A stretch of DNA of 64,000 bases from Arabidopsis thaliana (Eukaryota > Streptophyta > Magnoliopsida > Brassicales > Brassicaceae), in NCBI RefSeq assembly GCF_000001735.4, contig NC_003076.8, positions 2,108,001 through 2,172,000 on the forward strand, written 5' to 3'. Every line of letters starts with the position of its first letter. Within the stretch, counting starts at the first letter, position 1. The notes beneath the pieces were generated by a model. The model was not told where the DNA came from and searched no databases. It was given only the letters and a program-made list of their open reading frames with translations. Positions 44,323 to 58,004 of the stretch are shown here, one piece after another. The translations under genes were made by a program, and so were the position numbers.

Positions 44323-46174
44323 ATGGCTGATACCAGTCCGAGAACTGATGTCTCAACAGATGACGACACAGATCATCCTGATCTTGGGGTTAGCTCATAA
44401 TCTGGCTAGATTTTATCACTTATATTCTTCAAAATAGTGTGATTTTTTATGGACCAAACAAAAATTCTGGTGTTAATTTTAATGCAGTCGGAGGGAGCAC
44501 TAGTGAATACTGCTGCTTCTGATTCGAGTGACCGATCGAAGGGAAAGATGGATCAAAAGGTGACATGTCCATCTCTGTAGATAAGATCACTGTTTTTATT
44601 CAGCCAATTTATAATCTCTTTTTGTTTCCTTATATTTTGATCCATAGACTCTTCGTAGGCTTGCTCAAAACCGTGAGGCAGCAAGGAAAAGCAGATTGAG
44701 GAAGAAGGTATATTACCTTCCATTGGTTTTATCTTTTTTTACTTTTTCTTTTCTTTTTAAATTGGTGCATCGCTAGAAGCATAGCTATTTGGTACTACGT
44801 TAATTCCTTTTAATTGCTCCCTCCATAGGCTTATGTTCAGCAGCTAGAGAACAGCCGCTTGAAACTAACCCAGCTTGAGCAGGAGCTGCAAAGAGCAAGA
44901 CAGCAGGTTCAAATTTGTTTCTTATTTCTATTGATTTTTATTTTGTTATTCTGTATACCTAACGGTAAATTTCTTGTTTCTAGGGCGTCTTCATTTCAGG
45001 CACAGGAGACCAGGCCCATTCTACTGGTGGAAATGGTTGGTTGCTTATTCTCCATTAGTTTTAATTATGTTTATTTTTTGGCTTCTAATTTGTGTATAAG
45101 TTAAGTTCATATATCAACTTCCTGTTGACTTGGTGTAGACTGATCAATTAGTACATCATATCTCATCCCATTACAATACACTGGGTTATCAGAGTCAGTG
45201 GCAGACTGACATGGTTCTGATAGCAAAAACTGTTATTCTAATTAGCACTGGTGTAGATTTAGATTTACAAGATGACGAATCTCATGGGTTTGTTTTGATC
45301 ATGTATAAATTTTTTAATTCAGGTGCTTTGGCGTTTGATGCTGAACATTCACGGTGGTTGGAAGAAAAGAACAAGCAAATGAACGAGCTGAGGTCTGCTC
45401 TGAATGCGCATGCAGGTGATTCTGAGCTTCGAATAATAGTCGATGGTGTGATGGCTCACTATGAGGAGCTTTTCAGGATAAAGAGCAATGCAGCTAAGAA
45501 TGATGTCTTTCACTTGCTATCTGGCATGTGGAAAACACCAGCTGAGAGATGTTTCTTGTGGCTCGGTGGATTTCGTTCATCCGAACTTCTAAAGGTGAGG
45601 TCAAATTTCACTTTGTCTTCACCGATTGCATCTGTTTCTACATAGAACATAAAAAGAATGGTCATAGGGAAAAATGTGTTGAAACAGCTTCTGGCGAATC
45701 AGTTGGAGCCAATGACAGAGAGACAGTTGATGGGCATAAATAACCTGCAACAGACATCGCAGCAGGCTGAAGATGCTTTGTCTCAAGGGATGGAGAGCTT
45801 ACAACAGTCACTAGCTGATACTTTATCGAGCGGGACTCTTGGTTCAAGTTCATCAGGGAATGTCGCAAGCTACATGGGTCAGATGGCCATGGCAATGGGA
45901 AAGTTAGGTACACTCGAAGGATTTATCCGCCAGGTACAACACTTGTGATGTTTTGAGATGATATCTTAGTTAAGAGTATATATATATATCAATAGGTTAA
46001 TAATCGTCTCTTGGTTGGTGGTGGCAGGCTGATAATTTGAGACTACAAACATTGCAACAGATGATAAGAGTATTAACAACGAGACAGTCAGCACGTGCTC
46101 TACTTGCAATACACGATTACTTCTCACGGCTACGAGCTCTAAGCTCCTTATGGCTTGCTCGACCCAGAGAGTGA
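44323..46174 (+). CDS. TGA2: bZIP transcription factor TGA2 (AHBP-1b)
   Basis: Eight exons (44323-44388, 44488-44559, 44648-44707, 44829-44906, 44984-45035, 45323-45594, 45688-45933, 46028-46174) give 330 residues, as known for TGA2 (At5g06950). The basic region LRRLAQNREAARKSRLRKK is at about 47-66, and the zipper follows from AYVQQLENSRL. A DOG1-type domain (FDAEHSRWLEEKNKQMNELR to LWLGGFRSSELLK) and a Gln-rich stretch (LQQTSQQAEDALSQGMESLQ) come before the end LSSLWLARPRE. It binds TGACG/as-1 elements and recruits NPR1 to control PR-1 and other salicylate and detoxification genes, acting redundantly with TGA5 and TGA6. TGA5 lies next to it as a tandem duplicate with identical exon sizes. 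Confidence 0.96.
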
Positions 46175-47741
46175 AACTGTATTTTGGTCACATGTCAGCT
46201 GTACAAAATCCATATGGACACAAAACCAGGAGAGACTATTAATCAACACTTGTCAGATTCTTCTTACCAAATCCATCAACAAATAAGCAAATTTCTGGGA
46301 AACAAAAGACTCTTTGTATGTAGGTTTCTTCTACATGGTTGTGGTAATTCATGTTGTTTTAGTTGTAGTCATCAGTTTTTAATTTAGCATTTGAAAAGTT
46401 CAATGTTGTTTATATAGCATCTTCGATTATCTTAGAAAGGTTATTGAATTTTGTTTTTTTTTGTTACTTTTGTGTGTGGTAAAGGTGTTTTAACCTTGCA
46501 ACTTCTGTACTGTAATCATTTAACAATATTAAGATGTTCTATTTGAGTTTTGTAGTTTCATCGCTTGTGTCTTAAATCTTATTTAGTGAGGATTCTAATG
46601 TAAACTTCCAAGAGATGATGAAAATGAATTTACATTCAAAGTAAGTGTGATAGATTTTTTTGTAATAAAAAAAGGGACATGTCATTGTCAAAACCAAGAA
46701 TTATTTTGTTTTTAGAAAAAAGAGAGTGTTGCAATTTTCAGAGGACTTTTTAACCCTCAGCATCTAGAGGTCCACCATCACTTGAGTTTCGTCTTCCATT
46801 CCTGTTTTTTTTCAGAGACCGGCAAAATAAAAAAAAAGAAGATCGTACAACTAAAAATACCTCAAAGAAGGAAGATACAAAAGTAGTAACCTTTGTTGGT
46901 GATTGATACTATATCTGTTGTGGGTTTTAGACAAAGACCACGTCTTTGCAGTTGTAGATTGGAATTTTCCGGATCTTTCTCTAAATCGCTTTTTCTCCGA
47001 GCAACTTTTGTTTGGGGTTAAGCTCAAAGAATCCGTTCTTTTCAGGTGAGTCTCTTCTTCAATAGTCTTAGGGGTTTTAGTTCTTCAGTTTTCTTATTCT
47101 GCCTCTGCTTTCATGATTGTTTTTTTCCATTGAAGATTTTGACCTTTGAGGGAATTTTTTCCTTTTTGCTTTATGTACGTGTTAAGGATCCAAAATCATT
47201 ATTTCGGACACTATTTAAACGAATTGGTTGAGATTTGATGTTATGAAGCTTGAATTTTGTGTCTTTTACTCTGTTTCCGGGGCTAGTTTGCTAAATTCTG
47301 AATCTTTTAGCTCTACTTCAGTCTAATGTTCAGATTAGTTACTGTTTCACCTCACGGAGAGCTTTACGCTATAGAAGTCCGTTGGTTCTCATTTCAAATC
47401 ATATAGGCGTGCTTATTGTTTACTTTGATTCTCTGGCTTTGAATACTCAAAGTTCTTGAGGTCATTGGTTGCTTCACAGCTATGTGTTAAGTTTAGTGGT
47501 TTGGATCTTTATGTTAGTGTGACATAAATAGGGTGATGTATCGTATCATTGTTTCCACTTTCTTGATTCTACTTAATGCGTTGGTTTTTGGCTTAAAAAT
47601 ATGTTTTCTTTCTCTATAACTCTAATCTTTTGTTTATGTTTACCATCTTACTTTTGACAGTCTTTACTCCATCTAGGGTACCACGATTGGATCGGTTTTT
47701 ATCTGATGATTTAGTAACAGAGATTTTGAAGAAAAAGAAAA
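46175..47741. other. TGA2-TGA5 spacer and TGA5 5' UTR intron
   Basis: TGA2 3' UTR, spacer and the TGA5 leader. A TTCAG/GTGAGT donor at 47045/47046 and a TTGACAG acceptor ending at 47660 suggest a 5' UTR intron of about 615 nt, parallel to that of TGA2. No other gene is seen. Confidence 0.5.
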
Positions 47742-49400
47742 ATGGGAGATACTAGTCCAAGAACATCAGTCTCAACAGATGGAGACACTGATCATAATAA
47801 CCTAATGGTTAGCTTGTAAAATTTCTAGGTCTTGCTTCTTTATGTTCATTAAATGGCCAAAGTTTTGAAATAAAACAGTATTTATGCAGTTCGATGAAGG
47901 GCATTTGGGTATCGGTGCTTCTGATTCTAGTGACCGTTCAAAGAGTAAAATGGATCAAAAGGTGAATATAAACATCTCTATTTTGCAAGAGTTTGGTTTT
48001 TGTCATTGAGCCTTTCAGTTATGTTTTTCTTGTTTGTTGTTGTAATCAACAGACGCTTCGTAGGCTCGCTCAAAACCGTGAGGCTGCAAGGAAAAGCAGA
48101 TTGAGGAAGAAAGTATGCTTAGATTTATGTTCATAGTTTCAATTCTTTTATGTTTTTTACAAGCATAGCTATTTGCAAACTCTAAGATGTTTGTTGGTTA
48201 CTGCACTTTTAGGCATATGTTCAGCAGCTAGAGAACAGTCGATTGAAGCTAACACAACTTGAGCAGGAGCTACAAAGAGCACGGCAACAGGTTTTAACTT
48301 TGTTCAGCTATATTTGTGTAGATATTTGCTCTGTTGCATACATAACATTTTTCTCTTAATCTTAGGGTGTCTTTATCTCAAGCTCTGGAGACCAAGCCCA
48401 TTCTACCGCTGGAGATGGTGAGTTAGCTGAATCATAATTCATAACCATTTATTGATGATGTGGTTGAAAATTTTAGTTTTGTTGGTTATAAAGTAGAGCA
48501 AGCACTAGTTTGGTTGATGGTGTTGATCACTTTCTTGTGAGATAATTTTTTATGAATGCTTCTCTTTTACAGGGGCAATGGCATTTGATGTAGAATACAG
48601 ACGATGGCAGGAAGATAAAAACAGACAGATGAAGGAGCTGAGTTCTGCTATAGATTCTCACGCGACTGATTCTGAGCTTCGGATAATTGTAGATGGAGTA
48701 ATAGCTCACTATGAGGAGCTTTACAGGATAAAAGGCAACGCAGCTAAGAGTGATGTCTTCCATTTATTATCAGGGATGTGGAAAACCCCAGCTGAGAGAT
48801 GTTTCTTGTGGCTCGGCGGTTTCCGTTCATCAGAACTTCTCAAGGTAAAAAACACACGACCAGGTTCGGTTTATTTGGTCTCTTCACTAGCAAGTTTCCA
48901 AACTTTTTACTTCTCTACTACAGCTTATAGCGAGTCAGTTGGAGCCCTTGACAGAACAACAATCGCTAGACATAAATAACTTGCAACAGTCTTCTCAGCA
49001 AGCAGAAGATGCTTTGTCTCAAGGGATGGACAACTTACAGCAATCACTCGCTGATACTTTATCGAGTGGGACTCTCGGTTCAAGTTCATCAGGGAATGTA
49101 GCTAGCTACATGGGTCAGATGGCCATGGCGATGGGGAAGTTAGGTACCCTTGAAGGATTTATCCGCCAGGTACGTTACAATTTTGTTGTTTAACATCAAA
49201 TGAAAAAAGTATTTTGCAGTCAGTTGATAGAACCATCTTATTGTTTGTGGCAGGCTGATAACTTAAGGCTACAAACATATCAACAGATGGTGAGACTATT
49301 AACAACCCGACAATCGGCTCGTGCTCTCCTTGCAGTACACAATTATACATTGCGGTTACGTGCTCTTAGCTCTCTATGGCTTGCCAGACCAAGAGAGTGA
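47742..49400 (+). CDS. TGA5: bZIP transcription factor TGA5 (OBF5)
   Basis: Exons 47742-47807, 47890-47961, 48053-48112, 48213-48290, 48366-48417, 48573-48844, 48924-49169 and 49254-49400 have the same lengths as in TGA2 and again give 330 residues, matching TGA5/OBF5 (At5g06960). The bZIP region (LRRLAQNREAARKSRLRKK) is identical to that of TGA2 and the tail ends LSSLWLARPRE. It is a nuclear factor that binds ocs/as-1 elements, works with NPR1 in systemic acquired resistance, and with TGA2 and TGA6 activates xenobiotic and oxylipin responses. Differences from TGA2 are concentrated in the first 45 residues and in the DOG1-type region. Confidence 0.96.
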
Positions 49401-50430
49401 ACCATGACTCTATTATACTTCAACGAAGGTCCAGAAAATTTGAGATTCTTAGCATAAGATTTGACGACTTTAGACACGTAGCTCGTATACAAGATTATGA
49501 TTATACTGTTTTGTGTTGTAATGTTTGTGTGTAATGAATGTATCTTGAAATCATAAAAGTCCCGTAACATTTGAAAAGCATTAGGATACTAAAGAGAAGC
49601 AGTGACTTTGGTTTTGTACAATATCATTACAAATTATAAACACAGTCATTCAGTTTCTAAGCGAATGTAAATGAGACATAACAAAGAAACAATAGTGGAT
49701 GAGTTGAAAGGAGTTGTCGCTCATGATTACGAGAAGAGAAACAACGAAAGCAATCAAGCATAGTCTACGCATGCATTTATAGCAACTTGTATTATATCCA
49801 AATCCTTGGATTTCTTTGCACAATAGTTTGAACTTGGTTCACGTCACGGTATGAGTTTCTCATAGACGCTATTAACATCAATCCTCAAAATACATAAAAG
49901 AAACATTGGTCAAATATTAAACATAAATGGGATTTCAACCGTCAATTAATCATTAATCTTATTTGAATGCTTAAGAATTATTAAGAGTTGTAAAATATAA
50001 GCCGACTAGATTATGATCAGAGAGGTTGATTTATTATTATAATTACTAATTAAATCATGGGGTCAGCAGGAGGCAGGAGCCGCACACCAAAAACCTTAAG
50101 AGTCTATTTTTCTTCATTCAAGAGTTTTACTGAATTTACGAACACGCTGGTCTGGTCCGGTCACAACATACTACTTTTACCGCAGAACCCAGACCAGAGC
50201 CCCATCTGGTCCCAGTTTGATGAAATTGATCGTAAACTACAAACATTTGTATAAAAAGCAAAGATAAGTCAAAAGAATGACACCTAAAACCCCTCAGGTA
50301 GTATTTCTCTGCAACCTGTACTTGTGAGAATCAATTATACAAATGATTTTGTTACTAAAGAAAAGACCGAAAGAAAGAAAGAAAGAAAGAGACGCAAATA
50401 TGATCTGATCTGATTAGATCGGCGCATAGA
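49401..50430. other. Convergent spacer TGA5/PATROL1
   Basis: 3' ends of TGA5 and PATROL1 with AT-rich spacer. A GAAA microsatellite lies at about 50369-50390. A 65-codon open frame at 50057 is not similar to anything I know, and I do not call it a gene. Confidence 0.45.
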
Positions 50431-53400
50431 TTACCCGTGGGATCTTGGGATTTTGTACTGTTTTTTCAGAAACTGAGATGCCTCTGAATCGTTTCTGTGG
50501 CAAAGCACTCGTACCAATGTTTGGGTGTCCGCTCCAAGTTTGCCTTTTCCTCCTTGCTGCATCTCTAGACTGCTTCTAGACCTCAAGTCATCAATAAGCT
50601 CCCGTGTCTGTTGCGTAGTTAATATGCGAGTCAAAATACCGAACATTTGGTGGTAAAGAAAAGGTTAATGATGATATGAAAGAGGCTGGAGCAGTTTTAT
50701 ACTAACCTCATATCCGTGCAACTTTACAACAAGACGAACTCTGGCTACTTGGTTTTCAACCACTCCTCTCGGAAGTCCATCCCCACCAGAAATAAAGAAT
50801 TCCTAGTAACACCCATACTCATATGAGCTTTAACGACACAGGCATTTCAGGCGGGCATAAAGATAAGATGACAGTTAAGAAAGAGTTACCTTTAAGACCT
50901 CTACATCTTCTTCTAACAGCTTTGACTCGCTTGGATGAAATACACGAGACGCGCCTCCATCTAATAGTACACGAAGCAACCCATCCTGGTAAATTTGAAA
51001 TATTATCAATCAAAAGGCAAACACTTGAGAGCTTTCTATAATGTAAATAAACCCGACTGAGATTAAACTACATACAAGTGATGCTTGGAGCAGGCTGGTG
51101 ACTATCCGATCCCTCAATGGCTCCATTATGACACTACATAGCTGTCCAAGTTCCTGGTCAAAGTAATTGGACATTTAATTTATCAATGTAGAGAAAAATG
51201 CCTTTTCTAATATTCATTGGTGCCAAAACGCCATATAAATCTAAAAATAGTCAAGGAATTTCATGCTCCAGTGACTTCTAGGTTCCATAGTTTTTAGACA
51301 CCCTGAATCATGTTACCAGCACCTTGACTGTGGCGGTTCAGACTTCATGTAAACTGTAATGTCTGGCTCAGCTAAAAATTGCCTTGTCTAAGGGGAGACT
51401 TCTTACCGTGTCTAGGGCTTCGATTAATCCTTCCAATCTTGATTGAGAAACATTTGGCTTATACAAATTTTCAATAAATGGCTCCCTTAAATCGCAGAAG
51501 ATAATCTTGGTTCCTGCAGTGTGAAAGAATCATGATTAATTTAACCCTTTGATAATGAATTTTTCAAGAATATAAACATACGACATCTCACCAGTAAACT
51601 CGCAAATACGATCCAGAGCTGCATTGATATCTTTTCTACTCCCCTCAAAAGATTCCTTCTGGTTAAAACTCTTGGATTTCTCAACCATAGATTTTCCTAT
51701 CAATGTAGCCAAAATGGGAATGTATCATTCATGTGGCTAAGACAAAATACAATAAATGAGAATTTTTGTATTGGGAAATAAACTTCAGCATTGAATAAGC
51801 ACATAGATGTTCCATACTGATGACAATCTTTTCACGAGGTTTTTTTGCTATCCAGCGTAGCCACATGCTGTCTTCTAACTTGCTCAGTTGACTAACAGCA
51901 TACTGTGAAAAGCGTAAGAAAACGTTATCAATAGCAGCAACACTTAAAAATGATGCTTGAACTGAGGAAGCGAGTCTTGAATTACATGTAAAGTATTGAG
52001 CTGAACGCAAAGCATAGCGGTTGCAGGAACATCAATGTTAATCGACCTTCTCTCATCAAGGTGTTTTGAGTCGAATAGTTCCTTCTTAACAAAAACCTTG
52101 ATTGCTGTTTCCTTCTTGTAACGAGTAAGAACAGGTACAGGTGGAACCAAATCATCCTTGCTAGCTGAAATGGATAAAATCCGATACCAGAATTTTCCAG
52201 TAGACAAAAAACAATGTCCAGGTTACGGAAGATAAAAGCTCATAAAAATATAAGTTGGAGTTTAGAACTTCAAAGCTCGGAAGCAGAGTTCAGTCAGATT
52301 GTACATACCTAGCTTCTCCATGACATGGTTAGTATATACTTGAAATGCATTGTCAATGCCACGAAATAAAGCACTTAGTTCAATGGATCTCATTGGAACT
52401 TTCAGCGCAAAAAATTGATCAACAGTCTGCATCAAAGTGTATTCAAAACACTAATTAGACAAGCTCTTATAAGTGGAGACTGTGGACTTAATTAGACAAG
52501 CTCTTATAAGTGGAGACTGTGGAGTCATATTGCTTACTGAGATCAAAATATGCTTCTACAAGAAACAAAGATATCACAGCTCCGTTCAATACAGTTTTGA
52601 CACAGACACAGCTTCATTCAAGTCTAATAATCTTTCTCATGTAGAATAACTGGGAACTAAGTAAACTTTATTTTCAACAAGGGTCACAGCAAATTGAACA
52701 ACCTATCTAAGGAAGCTCAACAAAGATAAACCTATGCCTTAAGCAACTGATGAGACTCAGAGGATCTAGTAAAACATGTGCTCCAAACCAATAAAATATA
52801 CATATGCTACTACGAAAAAGATACAGAAAAAGTGGATCATAGGACCCCTACCTCTTCTACAATCCTGAAAACTTCGACAATTGAGCTCCCATACCGCTGT
52901 TGAGGTGATATTGGGTCCCAATGCTATACAGAAAAGTTAAGAAGCGTTATGGTTTGAAAAAAAAAAGTTGTATCAAAAGACAGATAAAGCAATTCTTCGA
53001 AAGATCAGTAAAGGAACACCAAATCTCACCTCTTGTTTATAAGCTCGCTCCACCCAGCTTAAAATTCTCCCCAGTTGTGAATTGATCCATCTCAAAACCA
53101 ATGTGCCAGAGAGGGATTCGACCTAAATTATTGAGAAATATTATAGCCAACGTGATTGTCGCTGAATTTGAACCTGTTTATAAGGTGGCTTAACCCATGC
53201 GTCTTAGATTTCAAAGTAAAACATCTGACCTCATATGGAATTAATTTTTTGAAGTAAGGTCCACTTGTATCCTCTCCGCAGACAGAAGTCATTAACTCCA
53301 GTAAATATTGCTCAAGGCTATCAGCCGCAGGAAAAACAGAGACAGCGTCCTCAGTCAAGTGTTCAGCACCATCAAGAAAAGGTTTCTGAAATAAAATACA

Positions 53401-56400
53401 AATTCAAGATGTCATTAATGACTGAGATGTAGTAACCAAAAAGTAATAAGATGGGACGCTAGCATCAAGCTTACCAACTTGTTCCCATAAAGCTTGTGAA
53501 TAAGGGATGCAGAAAACGCAATTGCCTGTGGGTGCCTCTGAGATAAAATTGGCATAAAGATGGTAGAGTCCTTTTTCATAAGTTTCTTAGTCTCCTCAGC
53601 AAGCAATGCCAAATGGTGCTCATTATTTCTGTCTGATCTATCAATGGCAAGTGACATCTGTAAATTTGCAAAAATCAGCCCCATTATACCCTCCATAATA
53701 TTATGCGTCAAATTGTTCACAATGGAATCAGAATTTGCTCAATTCTTAGAATGGGCATAAATAAGAACTGATATGTTATCGTTGGTCGAACATCTAGAAG
53801 ATTGGTATAACACTTACCCTTGTGAACGTATTCTTGATGGAAGATAAAACGTAGGATTCAATTTGCTCTCGATCTGAAGAGTTAGAATGCATCGCCTGTA
53901 GAGAAAAATGACAATCATTCTCAGTTACAAGTACAAAAGTCATGTTGGGGAAACTATGTCACCATCGCTCCATTAAAAAGCAGGTAACATACTCGATCAG
54001 ATTCCTCCAACAAGAGCCTCCAAGTTATCATTGCAACTGTGACTGTATCCTCCATGACAAGTGAACCCTGAAATGTAGATAAAAATAACAAAATATCTAA
54101 CTTCAATGGTATAAATAGAGAAAAAGAAATTGCTTGCAATAGAAATGTATTTAGAAGTAAGATAGATATAGGGAGCCTGAGGTGGACATACTCTTATTTG
54201 GATTTATGTATGATATATAAATTTAAGTGTGATATATTCATGTGTGACATACATATGGAATAGTTGGACATATTAAACAATGCGTCAATTTTCTGGACAC
54301 TACTGAGACTAATGTGTCCATTTGATGTAAAAAACACAATATCACATAAAGCAAGAGTACAGCTCACTAGACAAAGTAAAAGAAGATGGCTAATCCTATA
54401 TACGAATTACTGTAATTGAATTGAAAGCAACTAATGTGTCTGAACGCATTTGTTTTAGATAAAACCTCGGCAAAATGCAGATGGTAGTCGCCCAGCTGCT
54501 TATCGGCCCAACTCCGTATAGGTGACAAGAAGGACTCCAGGAAGGATATCTCTTCATTATCAACCCTACACTTCAAGGTTTTCAAGTGTAAACGCTCTTG
54601 AGGCCCTCGTTGTTCTTTTAGTGGGATCTTCTTCAGCTGCTGAATAGCATGTCGCAGAAGTCCTCGTTCACTAGTAATGACATACTGCAACCACACAACA
54701 CACTCATAAGCTACCGTAAAACTTCCCAGCTGAAGCATCAATATCGTTACAATAAAGAAAATATCTAATCCATCATTACCTGTCGAAACAAAACCCAAGC
54801 ATAGCATGTGTAATGGATGGTCTCTGTAATTCCGAGAACACGCCATGTTGACTTCAAAAGCTCAAGAATTTCTTCAACTTCCTAAAATAAAATAACAAAG
54901 GTTACTTTATGAACATTTCATAGTAACAGAAACAATAAACTGTAAGGCAACTTGTCAAGAATTTCTTTCTGGTAATGTATATGGGAATTATAATATGATG
55001 GAAAAACAAAACAGAGGAATCTAAGCAGCTCAAAGAGTGTCAGCTGATAAAAAGAACAAAAACCTTTCAAATCAATATGATTTTTAAATGACCAAGAATA
55101 TTGCTTCTGGAAAATGTATTCAATAAAATTTTGACAGAATTCACAGACCTCTGTGAGCTTCCCATCATTCAATATGTCAAAGACACAGAGAAGCAATTTT
55201 TCATATAGTCTGACATTCAAATGATAGCCATCAGCCCAATGGCAGACTTCACCCGTCAAATCACCACGAGCCGGTCTCTCAGCAAGTGAGATAGCAACTT
55301 CTCTAAGAGATTTTAAACATTCTGCTCTTTGCACTTCTCCAGCTGAGGATGGAAGAGACTATAAATAGAAAGGAAAGTAAAAGAGAAGTCAAAAAACATA
55401 TCATGAAATCACTAAATGTAAGAAAATTCAGTTATTATGGGATAAAAGCCAATAGAGACAACTGCCAGAAAAAAAAGACGCTAAGCCATTTTTTTCCACA
55501 AAGAATAACCCATCTTAACCTTTGGATGATATTATGCCACACCCTTAAAGAAAAGACCTAAAAATACCCACTTCCGATATCTGATGTCTACACAATATAA
55601 TAGATCACATAAACATAATAAGGTGGAAAAAATACCTCTGATTCTTCAATCCTTAGCAGAAGACTCTTCAGGTCAGTTGCCTTACGACCTGATTCTCCAA
55701 ATCCAACAACTGGATTGTTAATGAGCCCCTCTGCTAACATGTTTAACTGAAATACCAAAACATTAATAGATGATAGGACCAAATACTAAAAGAAAGTACT
55801 CAATATTACACTCAGATGTGAAAAGGTGGTCTTTACCTGCCTTTTCTGCCAGCGTAAGTATGCTTTCTTGTCAGAGAACTCGGTACGAGACACGCAACAT
55901 AGCAATTCTAAAGGCACCAGGAGGCTGTCCATTCTTTTGCCAACTTTTCCCGCTAGGGCATTAAGCAACCCTTGTCTTGTTCTGATGTCCATGGCCTCAG
56001 AAATCTGTATGAGCCGAAAATATTAATTGTCGTATACAGAACAAACACATAAAGTAGGCTAACTGAGAATCATATGGTAGTGCAGGCAACAGCGCCAAAA
56101 ACATAATACAATACATTGACATATGGAAAGAGTAAACTGACAAACGAAGCGAAAAATGTCCAAGCGCATACTAAAAAATCAATGAAGCAGAGACATTTGG
56201 CATACAAAAATGAGGGCATCTTAACATGGTAATTACATAAGAACAACTTTACAAGAAAAGATAGAGTAGTAAATATGTAATTCCATGCTCTGACAAACCA
56301 TATATGCCTCAACAACAGAGATAAAAAAGTAACAGTAAGAGAGAAAGAGAGAGGGAGTGACCTCCATTTGGCCCCGCATCATTTCTAAAAGAGAAACCAA

Positions 56401-58004
56401 TCCTGATGAGCTCTGAGATTGAGAAACACTCTCACTTTTGCGACCAAGCTTCTTAATCAGCCTAGACCTGCTTTTCTCCTTCTTTTTCTCTTTTGATGGT
56501 ACTATGAGACCTCTACATGATGAAAAAATACATGTTGAAAACATATGAAAGAGAAATTATATCAGTAAGGATGTGACTAATATTATAAGCACACCTCAAC
56601 TGAACAAAGAAAGTAAAAAGTAAGCAAGACAATATTCTGTATACCCTGAAGCTCCAGCGCAAGCCAAAAGTATTTCAAATGCAGTTTCACGGAGATCATC
56701 ATCGGTAATACCTGAAACAGAAATACATTGCAACTTTCTTAATAAATCAGCAGGGCCTTGACTTTTCATAGGTGTGGGTGTACTACTTATGGTCCAGTCG
56801 TAGTTAGCTCTGGCTACTGGATGGTATAAGCAATGATAATTTTACAAGTACTCCTTTAGTTTCTCGAACTAAAATGCCCTGTCCATAAATAATAAATTAC
56901 CAAGTCTACAAATGCACGTATGATCTGAATAATTTTATGAGGTTATTCAATGGAATGACAGTAACAATAGTATTCCTTTATCAAATTTACTTCTTAAAGA
57001 TATGCATTTTCCAAAAATATTACCAGTCGCAAAGGAGGGCAGTCTTGGCACAAGATCAGCAGCATCATTTGCAGTCCGCCTAGAGATCCTGAAATTACCA
57101 ACTTCATCAAGATCATCATCGTCTTCAAAATCATCAATGTCATCAACAGTCAGCTCTTGAGCTTTTGGTGAATCAAAAGATTCTGATCGCATCAATGGTG
57201 GCGCAGATGGTGACTCACACCACTCGGGATTTGTAACCATGGGAGAAGATGAGGAAATTAATACAGGAATAGGCGGTGGGGCCCTTTTTGGAGGTGAGCC
57301 AGAAGATTCAGGAATTGTAGCCAAAAAGAATTCATCAGCAGTACCCACGCTGTTCTGAAATATACATAAGACTCAAGCATTTAGAAAATGACTTATATAA
57401 GTCGATGGAGAAGGAGTCCGTTATATGTTAATAGCAAAAGGTTTTCCAGAAATGAACAGGCATTATCCTAGAAACTGTTGCAAGCAACTCCTAGTAATGC
57501 TTAACAAAAGTTAGAAGTATCAATTAAGAAAGCAATATGTTACATGTACACACCATATAAGGCAATCCAATGTGATCATGATAGTCCCGAATCGCTTCAG
57601 CGAGTTCGAGCATTCCACCTAAATTGAAACAATACACACTATTAATCTGAAAGAAAAAAAACAGAACGATCACGAAAACAAAAGAAGAAAGAAGCTAGTA
57701 GTACCTTTCTTAGCACAGTTAATGACATAATCAACACTAACTTGATCTAAATCAACATCGTCAAGAGTCACAGCACCAGGAGGCATTATAACTTTCTTGA
57801 TTAAGCTACCAGCCAACATAAAATCCAATAGCTTCCGCCTATCCCGGCGATATCTCTGAAGAATCTCGACAGCATTTTCTCTATACACGCAAGAAAATAC
57901 AACAGCACATCGATCAAAATGCAATAGCAATAAAACGAAGAAGATTGTACAGTAGCCCAAAAACAAAATCAAAAGAAGAAGAAGAAAGAAACATACTCTT
58001 CCAT
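50431..58004 (-). CDS. PATROL1: PATROL1, MUN-domain (DUF810) exocytic tethering protein
   Basis: I traced 26 coding exons, from an 8-nt first exon (57997-58004, ATG GAA GA) to the last at 50431-50607, all with GT-AG limits and consistent phase. Examples are 57705-57880, 57554-57618, 57024-57354, 56362-56512, 55837-56004, 55149-55358, 54466-54684, 53475-53657, 51986-52164 and 51818-51902. The sum is 3306 nt, or 1101 residues, exactly PATROL1 (At5g06970). It starts MEEENAVEILQRYRRDRRKL, has an acidic Ser/Pro-rich linker (about 90-190), a Lys-rich stretch (KEKKKEKSRSRLIKK), then a long helical MUN/Munc13-like domain. PATROL1 moves between endosomes and the plasma membrane and is needed to deliver the H+-ATPase AHA1 during stomatal opening. 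It ends in KIPRSHG. No damage to the frame was found. Confidence 0.95.
52452..52523 (+). repeat. 37-bp tandem duplication in a PATROL1 intron
   Basis: TAATTAGACAAGCTCTTATA and the 15 bases after it are repeated exactly with a 37-nt period (copies start at 52452 and 52489). It lies in the 425-nt intron 52427-52851. The identity implies a recent slippage or repair event. Confidence 0.9.

Noticed and set aside
50057-50254. 65-codon ATG frame between TGA5 and PATROL1
   Set aside because: Short, with no similarity or signal I recognise, in a convergent spacer. Coding status would need transcript and conservation data.
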